Source: Basidiobolus meristosporus CBS 931.73
Taxonomy: Eukaryota > Basidiobolomycota > Basidiobolomycetes > Basidiobolales > Basidiobolaceae
Length of the DNA stretch: 63,062 nt
Assembly (NCBI GenBank): GCA_002104905.1
Contig: MCFE01000521.1
Location: 1-63,062, forward strand
Reading direction: 5' to 3'
Notes under the pieces: generated by a model
Told to the model about the DNA's origin: nothing
Databases searched by the model: none
The model's input: the letters and a program-made list of their open reading frames with translations, nothing else
Translations under genes and position numbers: made by a program
In this document: positions 12,056-23,416 of the stretch, one piece after another
Layout of the letters: each line of letters begins with the position of its first letter
How positions within the stretch are numbered: position 1 is the first letter of the stretch

Positions 12056-12810
12056 TAAAAATTAAAGCTAATGTATATTTCTAGAAAATCAAATTTAAAC
12101 ATCAAATATCAGATATTAAACATCAAATTTAAATATCAAAAAACAAAAATTAAAAATCAAACTTAACATCTACTTAATTTAAATTTTATTTCCTTAAAAA
12201 AATAATTTTAATTTCTTCTAATTTATTTGGTTTAAGATGTTATATGAATACTACATCTAACTTGGGTTTTAAAGAATGTTTTTTGTCATCTAGAAAATGT
12301 TTTGGCTAAATGAATTATAGAATGCAAAATACAAATATAATTTGTACATTAAAAGAAAAATGTACTTTTGTCAAAATTTTATCATATGACAATATATCAT
12401 AGAATTTTTCTATCTAAGCATTGCATAAATGTTTAAAACGTCTAAAGAGTTTATTGGGATTTCTTTTATAATGTCCTAAAAGTTTTCATGCTTATTTTCA
12501 CAGAGTATTTTTGCCATTATATATAGTGGAGGTAACAAACCCAATTCCAAATATCATAACTTTTAGAACTGATATCCTGAGTAACAAAATTTAATAATGC
12601 CAAATTATATGTATTAGAATTGTTAAGGTTTTAAAATATAAGTATAGAAATAATTAATATAATATAAATATAACTCCGCACCTTTTCAAATGTTGATAGT
12701 GTAGGGTGATTATAATTCATTACAGGAAAAAACAATTTAAATAAAAATATTCAGCATCTTTTGTTTTTATCATACCTACTTGGATCTATCAAAATTCTAA
12801 ATGTTTGCAG
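12056..12810. other. Very AT-rich insertion within copia A4
   Basis: This stretch is visibly richer in A and T than any neighbour (long runs such as AAATTTAAATATC) and carries no open frame. It lies between A4 protease remnants and A4 integrase, so it is either an insertion or a replacement. It could be an organelle-derived insertion or an AT-rich transposon; no terminal repeats or target duplication are evident. Confidence 0.5.
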
Positions 12811-13533
12811 TGTGGGAATATACTTCAAAACTACTTATCCACTGCAGCAAAACTCATGGGATTTAGCAAGAGGCTTCTGTACTGTACTCCCTGCAACAAC
12901 ATGGAGCAGCAGAATGTGCTAACAGCTCAATAACTGATACGGCAAGATATATGATACATGATCCAAAATTATCCTATGATATTTTGGGGGATTCACTTGT
13001 GATGGCTGTACACCTTGAAAATGAGGGTTTTAACCAAGCTCTTGGTGATTTTATTCCATCTGCAGCTTGGTATGGATACAGTGAAAGTACAACACTTCTG
13101 AGAATATTTTGGGGTGTACAGCATTTGCAAAGTAAAAAGTTCAGCCCAGTCGTGCAAATTGAGTATTTTTGGGCTATTGAAACAAGAGTAGGGCATGGAG
13201 ACTCTGAAATGCCAATGCAAAGAAGCAGATAAGACCCATGGATGTGCTGTTTGAGCAAAATTTAAAAGTTCACAACAAATGATATCAGTTGAAGACAATA
13301 ATCTAATATCAAGTCCATCAATACTCTGGATTGAGTACAAGCAAGACCATGAGGATTACCTTGCTCCAGAGGATGCTACAGCTGTGGACCACTCTGAATC
13401 AGTGCTCAGGAGCATTGAAGAAGTGAGCATTCCAGTAGCACAAGCCTGGATCTCCAACTACACCAGAAATAGCCCATATTACTATATCAATGAGGGTACA
13501 AACTTGGTCAACACTTATTTAATATATAGCAAC

Positions 13534-13677
13534 AAACCCTCCCTACTTAGTGTCGCAGCTGTATTACTTCTACAAAGGTATAAATACTGAGCTTCTTTAT
13601 GAATAAACAACAGTTCAACTATTATCACTATTTCTTGATAAGTTCCTCATATCCAAATCACTTCTTAAATTGCAACA
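13534..13677 (+). repeat. 5' LTR of B1 (truncated)
   Basis: This matches the last 144 bp of the 3' LTR (17850-17993), including the TATAAATA box (GGTATAAATACTGAGC) at about 13576-13591 that would drive the transcript. It ends TTGCAACA at 13677. The upstream 222 bp are absent. Confidence 0.9.
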
Positions 13678-13689
13678 GGTTATGAGCCC
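13678..13689 (+). promoter_or_regulatory. Primer-binding site of B1 (initiator-tRNA anticodon arm type)
   Basis: GGTTATGAGCCC directly follows the LTR end. It is complementary to GGGCTCATAACC, the initiator tRNA-Met anticodon arm. The same sequence occurs next to family A LTRs, so two distinct copia families share this primer type. Confidence 0.78.
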
Positions 13690-13713
13690 CAATTGCCTTA
13701 ATCTATTCTAAAG

Positions 13714-14472
13714 ATGACTTCTACCAGCAAACAAAGCAATACCAACATCTTCCCTGTAAAGGAGAGGTTTGATGGGAAGAACTACAGACTTTGGAGAATC
13801 AAGATGCAGATCCACCTTGAGGAAAGAAAGCTTTGGAACATAGTAACAGGAAAGGAAGTTGAGCCCAAAGGAACAGCAGAAGATGTGGAGAAGTTTCAAG
13901 AGAAGGAGAGAAAGGCCTTCAATGTAATATGCATCAATGTGCAAGACTCCTTCATTGGACAAGTCCATGCCTCAAATACTGCCAAAGCAGCATGGGAATC
14001 CTTAGAGAAGATCTTTAGAGCAAAGTCAGTATCAAGCAAGCTTTATTTGAAACAAAAGTTCTTCAACATGAGAAAAAAGCCAGATGATGACATGCTACAA
14101 CTCATTACCAGAATGGAGACACTTGCAGAAGAACTTTACAGTATCAATGCTGGTGTAGATGATGAAGAAAAGATACTCTGTCTGCTTTGCAGCCTACCAG
14201 ACAAATATGAGCCACTCATACTTTCTTTTGAAAGAAGAGAAGACAACCTAACTTTAGACTATGTCAAAGGAAGACTTCTCCATGAAGAACTCAGACATAA
14301 TGATCAAGCAGAGAAATTGAGGATAACGCTTTATTCAGTTCAGAAAGGCATACAGAAAAGAAGGGAAAGCAACAAAACCAAAGAAAACCTGGCTGCTGTA
14401 ACTACTGTAAGAAGCCAGGACACTGGGCAAGAGAATGCAAGAAGAAACAAGCAGACGAAAAACAGAAACTAG
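13714..14472 (+). pseudogene. copia B1 gag (frameshifted before the zinc knuckle)
   Basis: The frame starts with ATG at 13714, 25 bp after the PBS, and encodes a UBN2/DUF4219-type copia gag (...FDGKNYRLWRIKMQ at about residue 20, then LEERKLWNIV, ...YVKGRLLHEELR near residue 190). The CCHC zinc knuckle (C-x2-C-x4-H-x4-C; CNYCKKPGHWAREC) lies at about 14397-14440 but in the next frame. Comparison with B3 at 24415-24430, where the local A-run is one base longer (GAGAAAATTG against GAGAAATTG), places a 1-bp deletion near 14312. The frame therefore ends out of register at 14472. This is probably a lesion, not programmed frameshifting. Confidence 0.85.
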
Positions 14473-17400
14473 AGCAGGCAAACCATATAACTACTGATGA
14501 ACAGTTATTTGTAGCTGTACAAGAGAGTGCAAGTAACCAAAGTAATGAATGGTATATTGACTCTGGAGCATCACAGCATATTTGTGGTATAAAAGATTGG
14601 TTCAGCAACTTAAAGACTATTCCCGTAAGAAAGGTTTATCTGGGAGATAACTCTGCATTGGAAACTACCGCCAGTGGGTCTATACAACTAAATATGAGTG
14701 ATAACTCAGGGGCAACAACAGCCAAACTGACCAACGTACTCTATGTACCTGGAATAGCTAAGAACCTACTCTCAGTCAGTAAAGCAACTACTCAGGGACT
14801 GAAATTTGTGTTTACTAAGCTGAGCTGCTCAATATTGAGTGAAAATGGACAGAAATTAGCTTCAGGAATCAGATATCACAATATATACAAGTTACAATGC
14901 AAGATCATTGTACCTGAGTATGTCAACATTGCTGAAACTGATGAAACCAACTGGAAGATGTGGCATAGGAGGCTAGGACACATAGGGGAACAGAAAATGA
15001 GTCAATTGGTGAAAAATCAGCTTGTTTTGGGCCTAAAATACTCAATTCCGATCAAATTGAATGTTTGTAAGGGATGTTCATATGGCAAACAAGCTAGGCA
15101 ACGTTTCAAGAGCTCAGAAGGCATCAATACCACCAAAATACTGGCTACTGTACACTCAGACATATGTGGCCCCATGACAACACTGTCCTTTGGAGCCAAG
15201 AGATACTTTATGACGTTTATTGATGACAAGACAAGATATACATGGGTGTACTTCCTCAAGACAAAGGATGAAGCTTTAGAGACGTTTAAGCACTTCAAGA
15301 ACATGGCAGAAACACAAACTGGGTGTAAATTGAAGGTACTACAAAGTGACAATGGAGGAGAATACTGCTCAAAGGAGTTTGCAAAATACTGCTTGTCTAC
15401 TGGTATACTTCAACAGACCACAGTTCCTCATACTCCGCAGCAAAATGGAGTAGCAGAACGTGCAAATAGAACAATAGTAGAGATGGGAAGATCTATGCTA
15501 CATGATAAGGGAAAGGACTACAAGTTTTGGGCTGAATCTGTTGCTACCACTGTATACATCAAGAACAGATGCCCAACAACAGCACTACGTGATTCTACAC
15601 CCTTTGAAGCATATACAGGCAAAAAACCAGATCTCCAGCACCTCAGGATCTTTGGCAGTGATGTTTTTTATCACATCCCTGACAAAAAACGCTCAAAGTT
15701 GGAACCAAAGAGTAAAAAAGGGATCTTTCTTGGGTATTGTGAAGATACTAAAGGGTATAGAGTGTATGATGGCAAGATTCAGAAGCTGATCAAGAGTAGG
15801 GACATTGTATTTGAGGAGAATTCAGATCAGAAAGCCACAGAAATCATTGGCCAGCTGCCTGATGATGCAATTAACACAAATGAAGAAGATACGTACTAAA
15901 TCCAGCCAGAGATGGAAGATACTTCTACCAGTTCCAGATCAGAACAGATTATCCCAGTTAGGAGATCTACCAGAATAAGAAATGCCCCTGGATCCTGGTG
16001 GCAGACATCCAATGATCATGAAGAAGCTTATCGTGCCTTATGTGCCAAACCTCAGAGTCTGGAACAGGCAATGCAGGGTCCAGATGCTACAAAGTGGCAA
16101 CAAGCCATGCAGGAGGAGTACCAATCACTGATCAAGGCAAAAACATGGGAACTGGTAGATTTACCAAATGGGAGAAAGCCAATAGGATGTAGATGGGTCT
16201 ACAAGATCAAGATAACCTCAAATGGTGCTGTTGAAAAGTACAAGACTAGATTGGTAGCTAAAGGCTATTCCCAGATCCAGGGACTAGACTTTAAGGAAAC
16301 ATTTGCTCCAGTTGCCAAGTTTAACTCTATTAGGACAGTTCTAGCCCTAGCAGCTGTACACAGTCTAGATCCACACCAAATGGACGTCAAAACAGCCTTT
16401 CTAAATAGGGATTTGCAAGAAACTATATATATGGAGCAACCAGAAGGTTTTACCAATCCAAAAAGCCCCCATAAGGTGTGCAAACTTAGAAAATTGTTGT
16501 ATGGGCTTAAGCAGGCACCCAGAGCATGGTATAACAAGATTGACACATATCTAGAGAAAATTGGGTTCTCTTGTAGCACTGCAGATCACAGTGTATATGT
16601 GAAACAGCTCAAAAAGGGTGTGATCATCCTAATTCTTTATGTGGACAAACTAATTATAGCTACAAGTGATCAAGAGGCACTTAAACAGACAAAATCAGAT
16701 CTCTTCAGCAAGTTTGAGATCAAAGATCTTGGAAAATTGAGCTATTTTCTTGGAATTGAGGTCAAATTTGACATACCTACGCAGAAAATTGTGCTGAATC
16801 AGTCTAAATACATCAGGGACATTCTTAGACGCTTCAAAATGGAAAATTGCAAGCCTGCAGCAACCCCTATGGACAACAACCTGAAATTAAGCAAATCTCA
16901 GCCAGTTACAGATGAAAACGTCTCAAATATGGACCAAAACTTTCCCTATCAATCAATGGTTGGTAGCCTAATGTACTTGATGGTGTCTACACGTCCAGAT
17001 ATTGCAGTAGCAGTTGGAATAATCAGTCAATTCATGCAGAATTATGGATCAGATCAAATTGCAGCAGTTAAGCGGATTTTCAGATATCTACAAGGTACCA
17101 TAAATATGGTACTGGAATACTCTGGAGCAGTTAATAGGCAAAAATTTGATGGTTATAGTGATTCAGATTGGGGTAGGGATCTGATTGACAGACGTTCTAC
17201 CACAGGCTATGTATTTCTTTATGCTGGTGCAGCTATTACTTGGAATTGCAAGAAACAACCAACTGTGGCACTATCTACAACTGAAGCCAAATATATGGCT
17301 GCATGTCAAGCAACTAAGGAGGCTATATGACTACAAAAATTATTCAAAGACTTAGGTTTTAATTCAGGTGAACCAACATATATTTACAAGGATAATCAAA

Positions 17401-17630
17401 GTTGTATTTCATTAGCTAGAAATCCTACTAATCATGCCAGAACTAAGCACATTGATATACAGCATCACTATGTGAGGGAAGCTGTAGAAAATAACTTAGT
17501 GGAGCTGGTTTACTGCCCAACTGACAAAATGGTGGCAGACATATTGACAAAACCACTTGCTAGGCCACAGTTTGAGATCCTTAGAGAGAAATTGGGATTA
17601 AGAAATTATTTAGTTGAGGGGGAGTATTGA
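14394..17630 (+). pseudogene. copia B1 pol: protease, integrase, RT, RNase H (two in-frame stops)
   Basis: A single frame runs from the zinc knuckle to the TGA at 17628-17630, broken only by TAA at 15897-15899 and TGA at 17328-17330. Order: protease WYIDSGASQH (about 14551), GAG-pre-integrase H-H-C-C (WHRRLGHIG..., CKGCSYGKQARQ), integrase core with D (HSDICGP), D (QSDNGGEY) and E (VAERANRT), then RT (GCRWVYKIK, ...[22 protein letters not shown]) and RNase H (DSDWGRDL, STTEAKYMA, ADILTKPL). The TGA at 17328 replaces the Trp of the usual EAIW block, a G-to-A change. The RT catalytic box reads YVDK at about 16639-16650 instead of YVDD. The final stop overlaps the first three bases of the 3' LTR. 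Confidence 0.9.
17614..17624 (+). promoter_or_regulatory. Polypurine tract of B1
   Basis: GTTGAGGGGGAG lies just upstream of the LTR start TGAAATATTGG at 17628 and would prime plus-strand DNA synthesis. It also codes for the last residues of pol. Confidence 0.8.
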
Positions 17631-17993
17631 AATATTGGACTATTTAGTATCATTCAGCAGCTAAAAATTTACTTAACAATTCTAGGCTAGTGTTAGTCAC
17701 TGTAGGACTCATTTACTGCCTTAACTTTGCCACTTTCTCCAGATATATGATCTTATGATTATTCCCCTATAGTCAGGATCAAATTAGCACTATTACCAAA
17801 CATTATGTACTAACCTTGAAACTGTTACAGAATGCTCCTGAATATTGAGAAACCCTCCCTACTTAGTGTTGCAGCTGTATTACTTCTACAAAGGTATAAA
17901 TACTGAGCTTCTTTATGAATAAACAACAGTTCAACTATTATCACTATTTCTTGATAAGTTCCTCATATCCAAATCACTTCTTAAGTTGCAACA
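17628..17993 (+). repeat. 3' LTR of B1
   Basis: This 366-bp LTR starts TGAAATATTGGAC and ends TTGCAACA. The family B LTR recurs at 23417-23786 and, truncated, at 23243-23395. Confidence 0.9.
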
Positions 17994-19189
17994 GGCCTAA
18001 GTAGTCATCAAGCAAAGTATTGGAGAGCTGCAGGTACTGAGAAGTATCAGGCCCTGACGGAAAATCAAATCTAGGTCTTATTCCATTACCCATGAACCAC
18101 AAAACAATTAGAGGCAGATCAGTCTTCAAGACAATATGCAAGGCTGATAGTACAATTGAAAAAACAAAGCAAGATTACAGCAAAAGGATTCTCCAAAATA
18201 AACAACTTGACCAGACTGTGACCAGTAACAAAGCTTAATTAATTCAGAATAATATTGGCTATTGTATCCAGATATTATATTTTTATATATCAAATTGATG
18301 CAAGAGCTACATTTTGGGATAGGGAACTTAATGAGGACATGTAGATGGACTAACCTAATAAGCTTGTTGACCAAGTTAACCCACACTTGGTCAGCAAGAT
18401 TAAAAAATCTCTCCATGGACCCAAACAACTACCAAGAGCCTGGAATTGCAAGATGGATTCTTACTTGGAGTCTTCAAGTTTTGAAAGGAGCACTGCTAAC
18501 CACAAGATATACTAAAGAAGTACCAGATGGAAGACTGCTAATTTTCAGCCACCCCATTGGAGACAAGTCTTAACTTGGTCAATATGAAACCAAACTAAGG
18601 GAGCCTAATGCCATCTGAAAGCCCTCACTTTCCTAATCAATATATGGTTGGTAGGCTGATGTATATCATGCTTGGAACTTATGTACATTGTGCTTGGAAC
18701 ACTTTTAGATATCTCATGTTCAGCAGGACTTGTCAGCCAGCACAATGAGAAAAATGGATTGGAGCATTTTGCAGCAGTCACAAGGATTTTGAGATACCTA
18801 TAAGGAACAGCTGATATCTGCTTAAGGTCCACCTATTAGAGCTCAGAGCAATATCCTGTGGGATATTCCAATGCTTTCTGAGCACAGAGAGCAGAAGGCA
18901 AAAGATCCACCATTGGAAACACCACTCTTGACTCTATAAGAGTATTTTGATGGAAATCAAGAAAGCAACCAGTTATAGCACTTTCTTCCACAGAGGCAGA
19001 ATATATGGAAGCCTGGGAAGCTACAAAAGAAGCAATGTGGTCAAGGGAGCTTTCTATAGACTTGGGGTTATGTCCAAAGACATTTATTACTTTAGCCAGC
19101 AGAGCGCCAGTAAGGGACAAGCAGGCAAAAACACCTGCATCAGTGCAGCATTCATCAAGGGGAAAACAGAGTGCCATATAAGAAGCACT

Positions 19190-20007
19190 CAGTCACAGTA
19201 GCTATGAAAGACATAGCAGTGATAGTGGTAAAGGTACAGAGAAATGGCCCACCCAGGACACAGACAGGGAGGTGTCAGAAAAGAGCTGCAGTACCCACCA
19301 ATCAATACTGTCAGTCTAGAACAGGCTAAATTCCATCACAGCCAAGAAGAATTGCCAACTACAGAACGACAGTTTCCTCAAGAGTTGCAAGTGCAGCCAG
19401 CTGTGCAACACTCCAGTGCAGTAGATGAGATGGCAGAGAAAAGCAATCTGTCTACCACTGCCACCACATCCTCCATTGAAGACTTAGCGGAGATACCACT
19501 GACAGACAAAACAACTACATCAGTGCTTAAGACACTATCACAATACCTTCAGTGCAATTTTGGAACATTAGTAGGCACACCCAGAGATTGTAGCACTTCT
19601 TCATGAGAAGTACTCAGAAAAACACACCTGAGTATTGCAATGATTCATTGCTAAGACTGGCAGTTGAAGGGCTGGACCTTGCAGTGTTGGCTGAAGACTA
19701 GGAGGCAAGGGAATCTGGAAATCATCAGTTGCATAAAGCTGCAGGGTTCCTGCCAAAGTCATGGCAACAGAGCATTACAGCAGAACAAGGTGAAAAAGTG
19801 TCTGGGATCAGAAGTTGAGAGAATTGATAGAGGACCAATCAGAGGCCACTTGTGTATTGTTGTTATGGAAAATTCTGACCAAGTTTTTTGTGAAATCTGG
19901 GGGGCAATTTTTTTAGCAGTCTCTGCACAGTGTCCAGATGGGACAATACCTCTTCATCATCAGCCTCTAATTTTATGAAGGCCTTTTGATGGGTTCATAA
20001 CAGTTAT
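19190..20007 (+). repeat. Unclassified repeat family S, copy S2
   Basis: This matches S1 and S3. The frame from 19244 to 19606 (about 120 residues) is the best preserved version of the S protein, with PLTDK.TTS and NFGTLVGTPRDCSTSS. No known domain is recognised. It directly follows the RNase H end of copia A4. Confidence 0.55.
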
Positions 20008-20029
20008 ATAACATAGGGTATACTACAAG

Positions 20030-20990
20030 TATAAAGCTGAATCTGTAGATTGCTACCTCTACAGTATCAATTCCCTACTCCATCTTAACTGGGGTATGGA
20101 GAATATTGGGTTGTGCATCACCTTTTGGGAGTTTCCTATGGAGTCCAATCTCATCAATAATATTACCTTCAAGTCTGTCACCAATTAGATGAGCTGGCAT
20201 ATGGAAAACGGCCAGAAAAAGCTGGAATATACTGAGAACGGATGTGTTAATAGTGACAAAGTTGTCTTTGATATTAGGAAGCTAGGCAGTCCCAAAGCAT
20301 GGGTAATCAATCCAGTAGTGCAAAGTTGGGATGGGTGCAACTAGCAACTAATATCTATGGGGACAGCTTTGCCAAAGAATGCATGTTTCTCATGATCATA
20401 AGCCTGTTTTACATCATTCAATACAAACTCACTCAAACAAGAACCAGAGGGTCCAGAATCTAGCAGGGAGATGTAATATAATAGATAAATGCCAGGAAGT
20501 TGTTTGTGGATATTCACAAGGTAGATATGGCAAAAGTGGTAGCAGCCAGGGAAATGTTTGCAACATGTATATGTCACCAGCAGTATATGGTATAAGGCAA
20601 CTTAGCAAGTATCACACTGGAAAGCCATAAGGTTGGGATGATAGAAGTATGTCAACTGCAGCAGGTGTGCACATATGTAGAGGTTAGTAATCACAAGGCC
20701 ATGGTTTCTTCTGATTTGGATTGTATGTGGAGTACCTAAGGTAGTAGTGGGTATGTAAGTAAGAAGTGGTGCTTCTACAGTGAAACACATGAATGACTCA
20801 ACAGGTGGTAGAAAAAGAAAAACTATTGGGTATGTTGTTATTGTAGCATTGGACAGTGCAAGCTGTAGGCAGCCATACTGCAGTTATAATGCCATCAAAG
20901 GCTTGCTATGTTGCATTCAGAACACCATCAAGCTTCTTGCCATACATGGCAATTGGATTTATTGAGCAGTTATGTTCACTCAAATAAAAG
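20030..20990 (+). repeat. Unclassified repeat family R, copy R2
   Basis: This matches R3 (30778-31760, +): both begin with a block containing GAGAATATTGGG and share SWHMED/SWHMEN-like translation, and both end with ...GTATGTCAA.TGCAGCA.GTGTGC.... It is heavily interrupted by stops. Confidence 0.5.
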
Positions 20991-20994
20991 TAGA

Positions 20995-23395
20995 ATGTGT
21001 CAAGACTGTTTGAATGGCAGGCAGAGCTTGTCAAAAGAATGCTGGTGTAGATGACAAAGAAAAGATACTCTGTCTGCTTTGCAGCTTACCAGACAAATGT
21101 TAGCCACTAATACTGTCTTTGAAAGCAGAGAGACAATCTGGCTTCTGACTTTGTCAAAGGAAGACTCATCCATGAAGAATTCAGATATAAGGACATGGTT
21201 ACTCTAACTACTGTATGAAGCCAGGACACTGGGCAGGAGAATGCAAGAAGAAATAAGCAGACCAAAAAAACAGAAACTAGAGTAGGCAAAACATACAACT
21301 ATTGAAGAGCGGTTGATGGTAACCGTACTAGAGAGAGCAAGTAAGCAAAGTAATGAATGAAATATTTACTTTGGAGCATCACAGCATATTTGCAATATAA
21401 GGAGTGGATCAGCAACTCAATGATTATCTCCACAGGAAAGGTGTATCTGGGAGTCAACACTGCACCGGAAGCTACAACCAGTGGATCTATACAGCTAGAT
21501 ATGAGTGATATCTCAGGGGCAATAATAGCAAAACTGACTGACATACTCTATGTGCTGGCAATAGCTAAGAACCTACTTCAGTCAGTAAAGATATTAGTCA
21601 GGGACTGAAATATGCCTTTACTAAGCTGTGCTGTTCTATATTGAGCAGAAATAGACAAAAATTAGCCTAGGAAATCAGAGATCAATAGATATACAAGCTA
21701 CAATGCAATATCATTGCACCTGAGTATCTTAGTATTGCTGAAACTGATGACACCAGCTGTGAGAAATGGCATAAGAGGCTAGGACACATTTGGGAACAAA
21801 AGATAAGTCAACTAGTTAAAAATTTACTTGTTTTGGGCCTGAATTACTCAATTTCAATCAAATTGAATATCAGAAAGAGATGTTGACAAGGCAAACAAGC
21901 TAAGTAACAGTTCAGGAGCCTGGGAGTTAATAACATCATCAAGTTTGATGGTCAACCAGTACCATGGTAGAGTGAATAAAAACCTGGGAACTTGGTGCTT
22001 CCAGATTGAAGAAGCTTTCAAAGCTAAGGGAATTGCTCCAGAAAACAAGTTATATTATACAGCCTCTTACCTGGCATATGCAGCTTTACAGTGGTACAAC
22101 CACAAGATCAGGTCAGCAACCATGATGGGATGCTCTACAATTTCTACCTAAGACAAGTTTGTGTTGGAAATTCAGGATGCCTTTGAACCCCTACACTAAC
22201 AGACACTACTAAGAAGAAAGTTGAAGACACTCAGACAGAAAGGAATGGTCAAAGAGTACATCTGTGAATATAGATGTCTACTTGCACAAATTGAAAGAAT
22301 GGACCCTCTGGATCAAGTCAAATACTTTTTTGATGGGTTGAAATAAAGAACTTGTAAGGAAGTGAATAATCAAAGACCTCAGACTATTGACAAAGCTATC
22401 AAGATTGCCATTGACTACGACTCAGTTATGTTAGGAGTCAAAAAGCCAACAATGACTAATCAGAGAGGCTACAATTACTATGACAGAAGATAACCTGTAG
22501 CAGTGCCAATAAAAATAGATGCTATACAGAAGAATCCTACCTCAGAAGAATGGACTTTGCTTTAATTGCCACCAGCAAGGACATATTGCAAAGTACCGCC
22601 CTCAGAGAAGAAATGGACACCAGCCATCAAGAACTTTGAACCATATTGAAGCCCTTGAGCATAGCAACATGGTGAATGAACTTACAGAAAACTTAGGACT
22701 CACCTTCCACATGACCAAAGAGTACTTTTTCCAAACAACCTCAAACTCAGGAAAGCTATTTTGCTCGAATGAAGTAATCAATTGAGTGTTTATCAATATC
22801 ATGATTGACTAAGGAGCATTGCATGGGTACATGTCAGTGCAATTTGCCTTGAAAGCTGAAATGAGCTTGGAACCAGCCAAATCAACTACAGTCTCAAGAG
22901 CAGATGGGAGCTCTCACATTTGTCAAGCATTTAAGGAGGCTGTATGGCTACAAACTTTATGCAAAGACTTAGGATTTAATTCACATAAGCCAACATATAT
23001 TTATAGGAATGATAACAGTTGTATTTCTTCAGCTAGGAACCCTACTAAATTTGCCAGAACTAAGCACATAGATATACAGCACCAGTATACAAGGGAAGCT
23101 GTAGAAAATAACTTAATAGAGTGAGTTTACCACCCAACAGACAAAATGGTGGCAGATAAATGGACAAAACAACTAGCTAAGCCACAATCAGAAACTCTTG
23201 CAGATGGATTATCATTAAGATATTTTTTAGATGAGGGGGAGTATTGAAATATAGAACTATTTGGCTTCATTTAGCAGCTCAAGATTTACTTAACAAATAT
23301 GGACCAGTCCTGGTCACTGCAAGACTAACTTACAGCCCTTACTTTCCCACTATTTTTCAGATCTATGATCCTGTGACTATTCCATAATAGTCAAG
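20995..23395 (+). mobile_element. Copia family B element B2 with a gypsy gag/protease segment in it
   Basis: 20995-21930 holds decayed family B gag, protease and pre-integrase sequence. 22906-23242 holds family B RNase H ending in the polypurine tract GAGGGGGAG, followed by a family B LTR from 23243 that breaks off at about 23395. Between them, in place of integrase and RT, lies a Ty3/gypsy-type gag and protease (21935-22905). Confidence 0.75.
21935..22905 (+). pseudogene. Ty3/gypsy gag and protease remnant
   Basis: A retrotrans_gag-like domain is visible: KFDGQPVPW near the start, the frame at 21945-22151 (IEEAFKAKGI..., ALQWYNHKI), then LRQKGMVKEYICEYRCLLAQ and MDPLDQVKYFFDGL around 22220-22345. 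A CCHC knuckle (CFNCHQQGHIAKYR, with the last Cys changed to Tyr or Arg) is at about 22557-22600. A retropepsin-like IMID.GALHGYMS, with a stop where Ser is expected, is at about 22798-22835. It is broken by several stops. Confidence 0.75.
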
Positions 23396-23416
23396 AATAG
23401 ACTTGTTCCATTGTAA

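Larger units (their letters stand above)
13534..17993 (+). mobile_element. Nearly complete Ty1/copia element B1
   Basis: The structure is a partial 5' LTR (13534-13677), PBS (13678-13689), gag, protease, integrase, RT, RNase H, polypurine tract and a full 3' LTR (17628-17993). The two LTR copies differ at only a few positions over 144 bp, so insertion was recent. Coding capacity is close to intact: one frameshift in gag, an in-frame TAA between integrase and RT, and a TGA near the RNase H end. It sits inside copia A4. The 5' LTR has lost its first 222 bp, so no target duplication can be checked. Confidence 0.93.
10621..19190 (+). mobile_element. Copia family A element A4, repeatedly interrupted
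   Basis: The plus strand carries gag remnants (10621-10957), protease (about 11850-11900, WYTDSG), integrase C-terminal part and linker (12811-13533), then RT/RNase H remnants (17994-19190). The order matches A1. The element is split by three insertions: a fold-back palindrome (10963-11694), an AT-rich block (about 12056-12810) and copia B1 (13534-17993). Sequence on either side of each insertion joins in the A1 order (for example linker ...YINEGTNLV before B1 and EYQAL-like sequence after it). No LTR of its own was found. Confidence 0.75.

Noticed and set aside
14312..14472. Programmed frameshift between gag and pol in B1
   Set aside because: The related copy B3 has one more A at the site and stays in frame through the zinc knuckle, so a simple 1-bp deletion is the better explanation.
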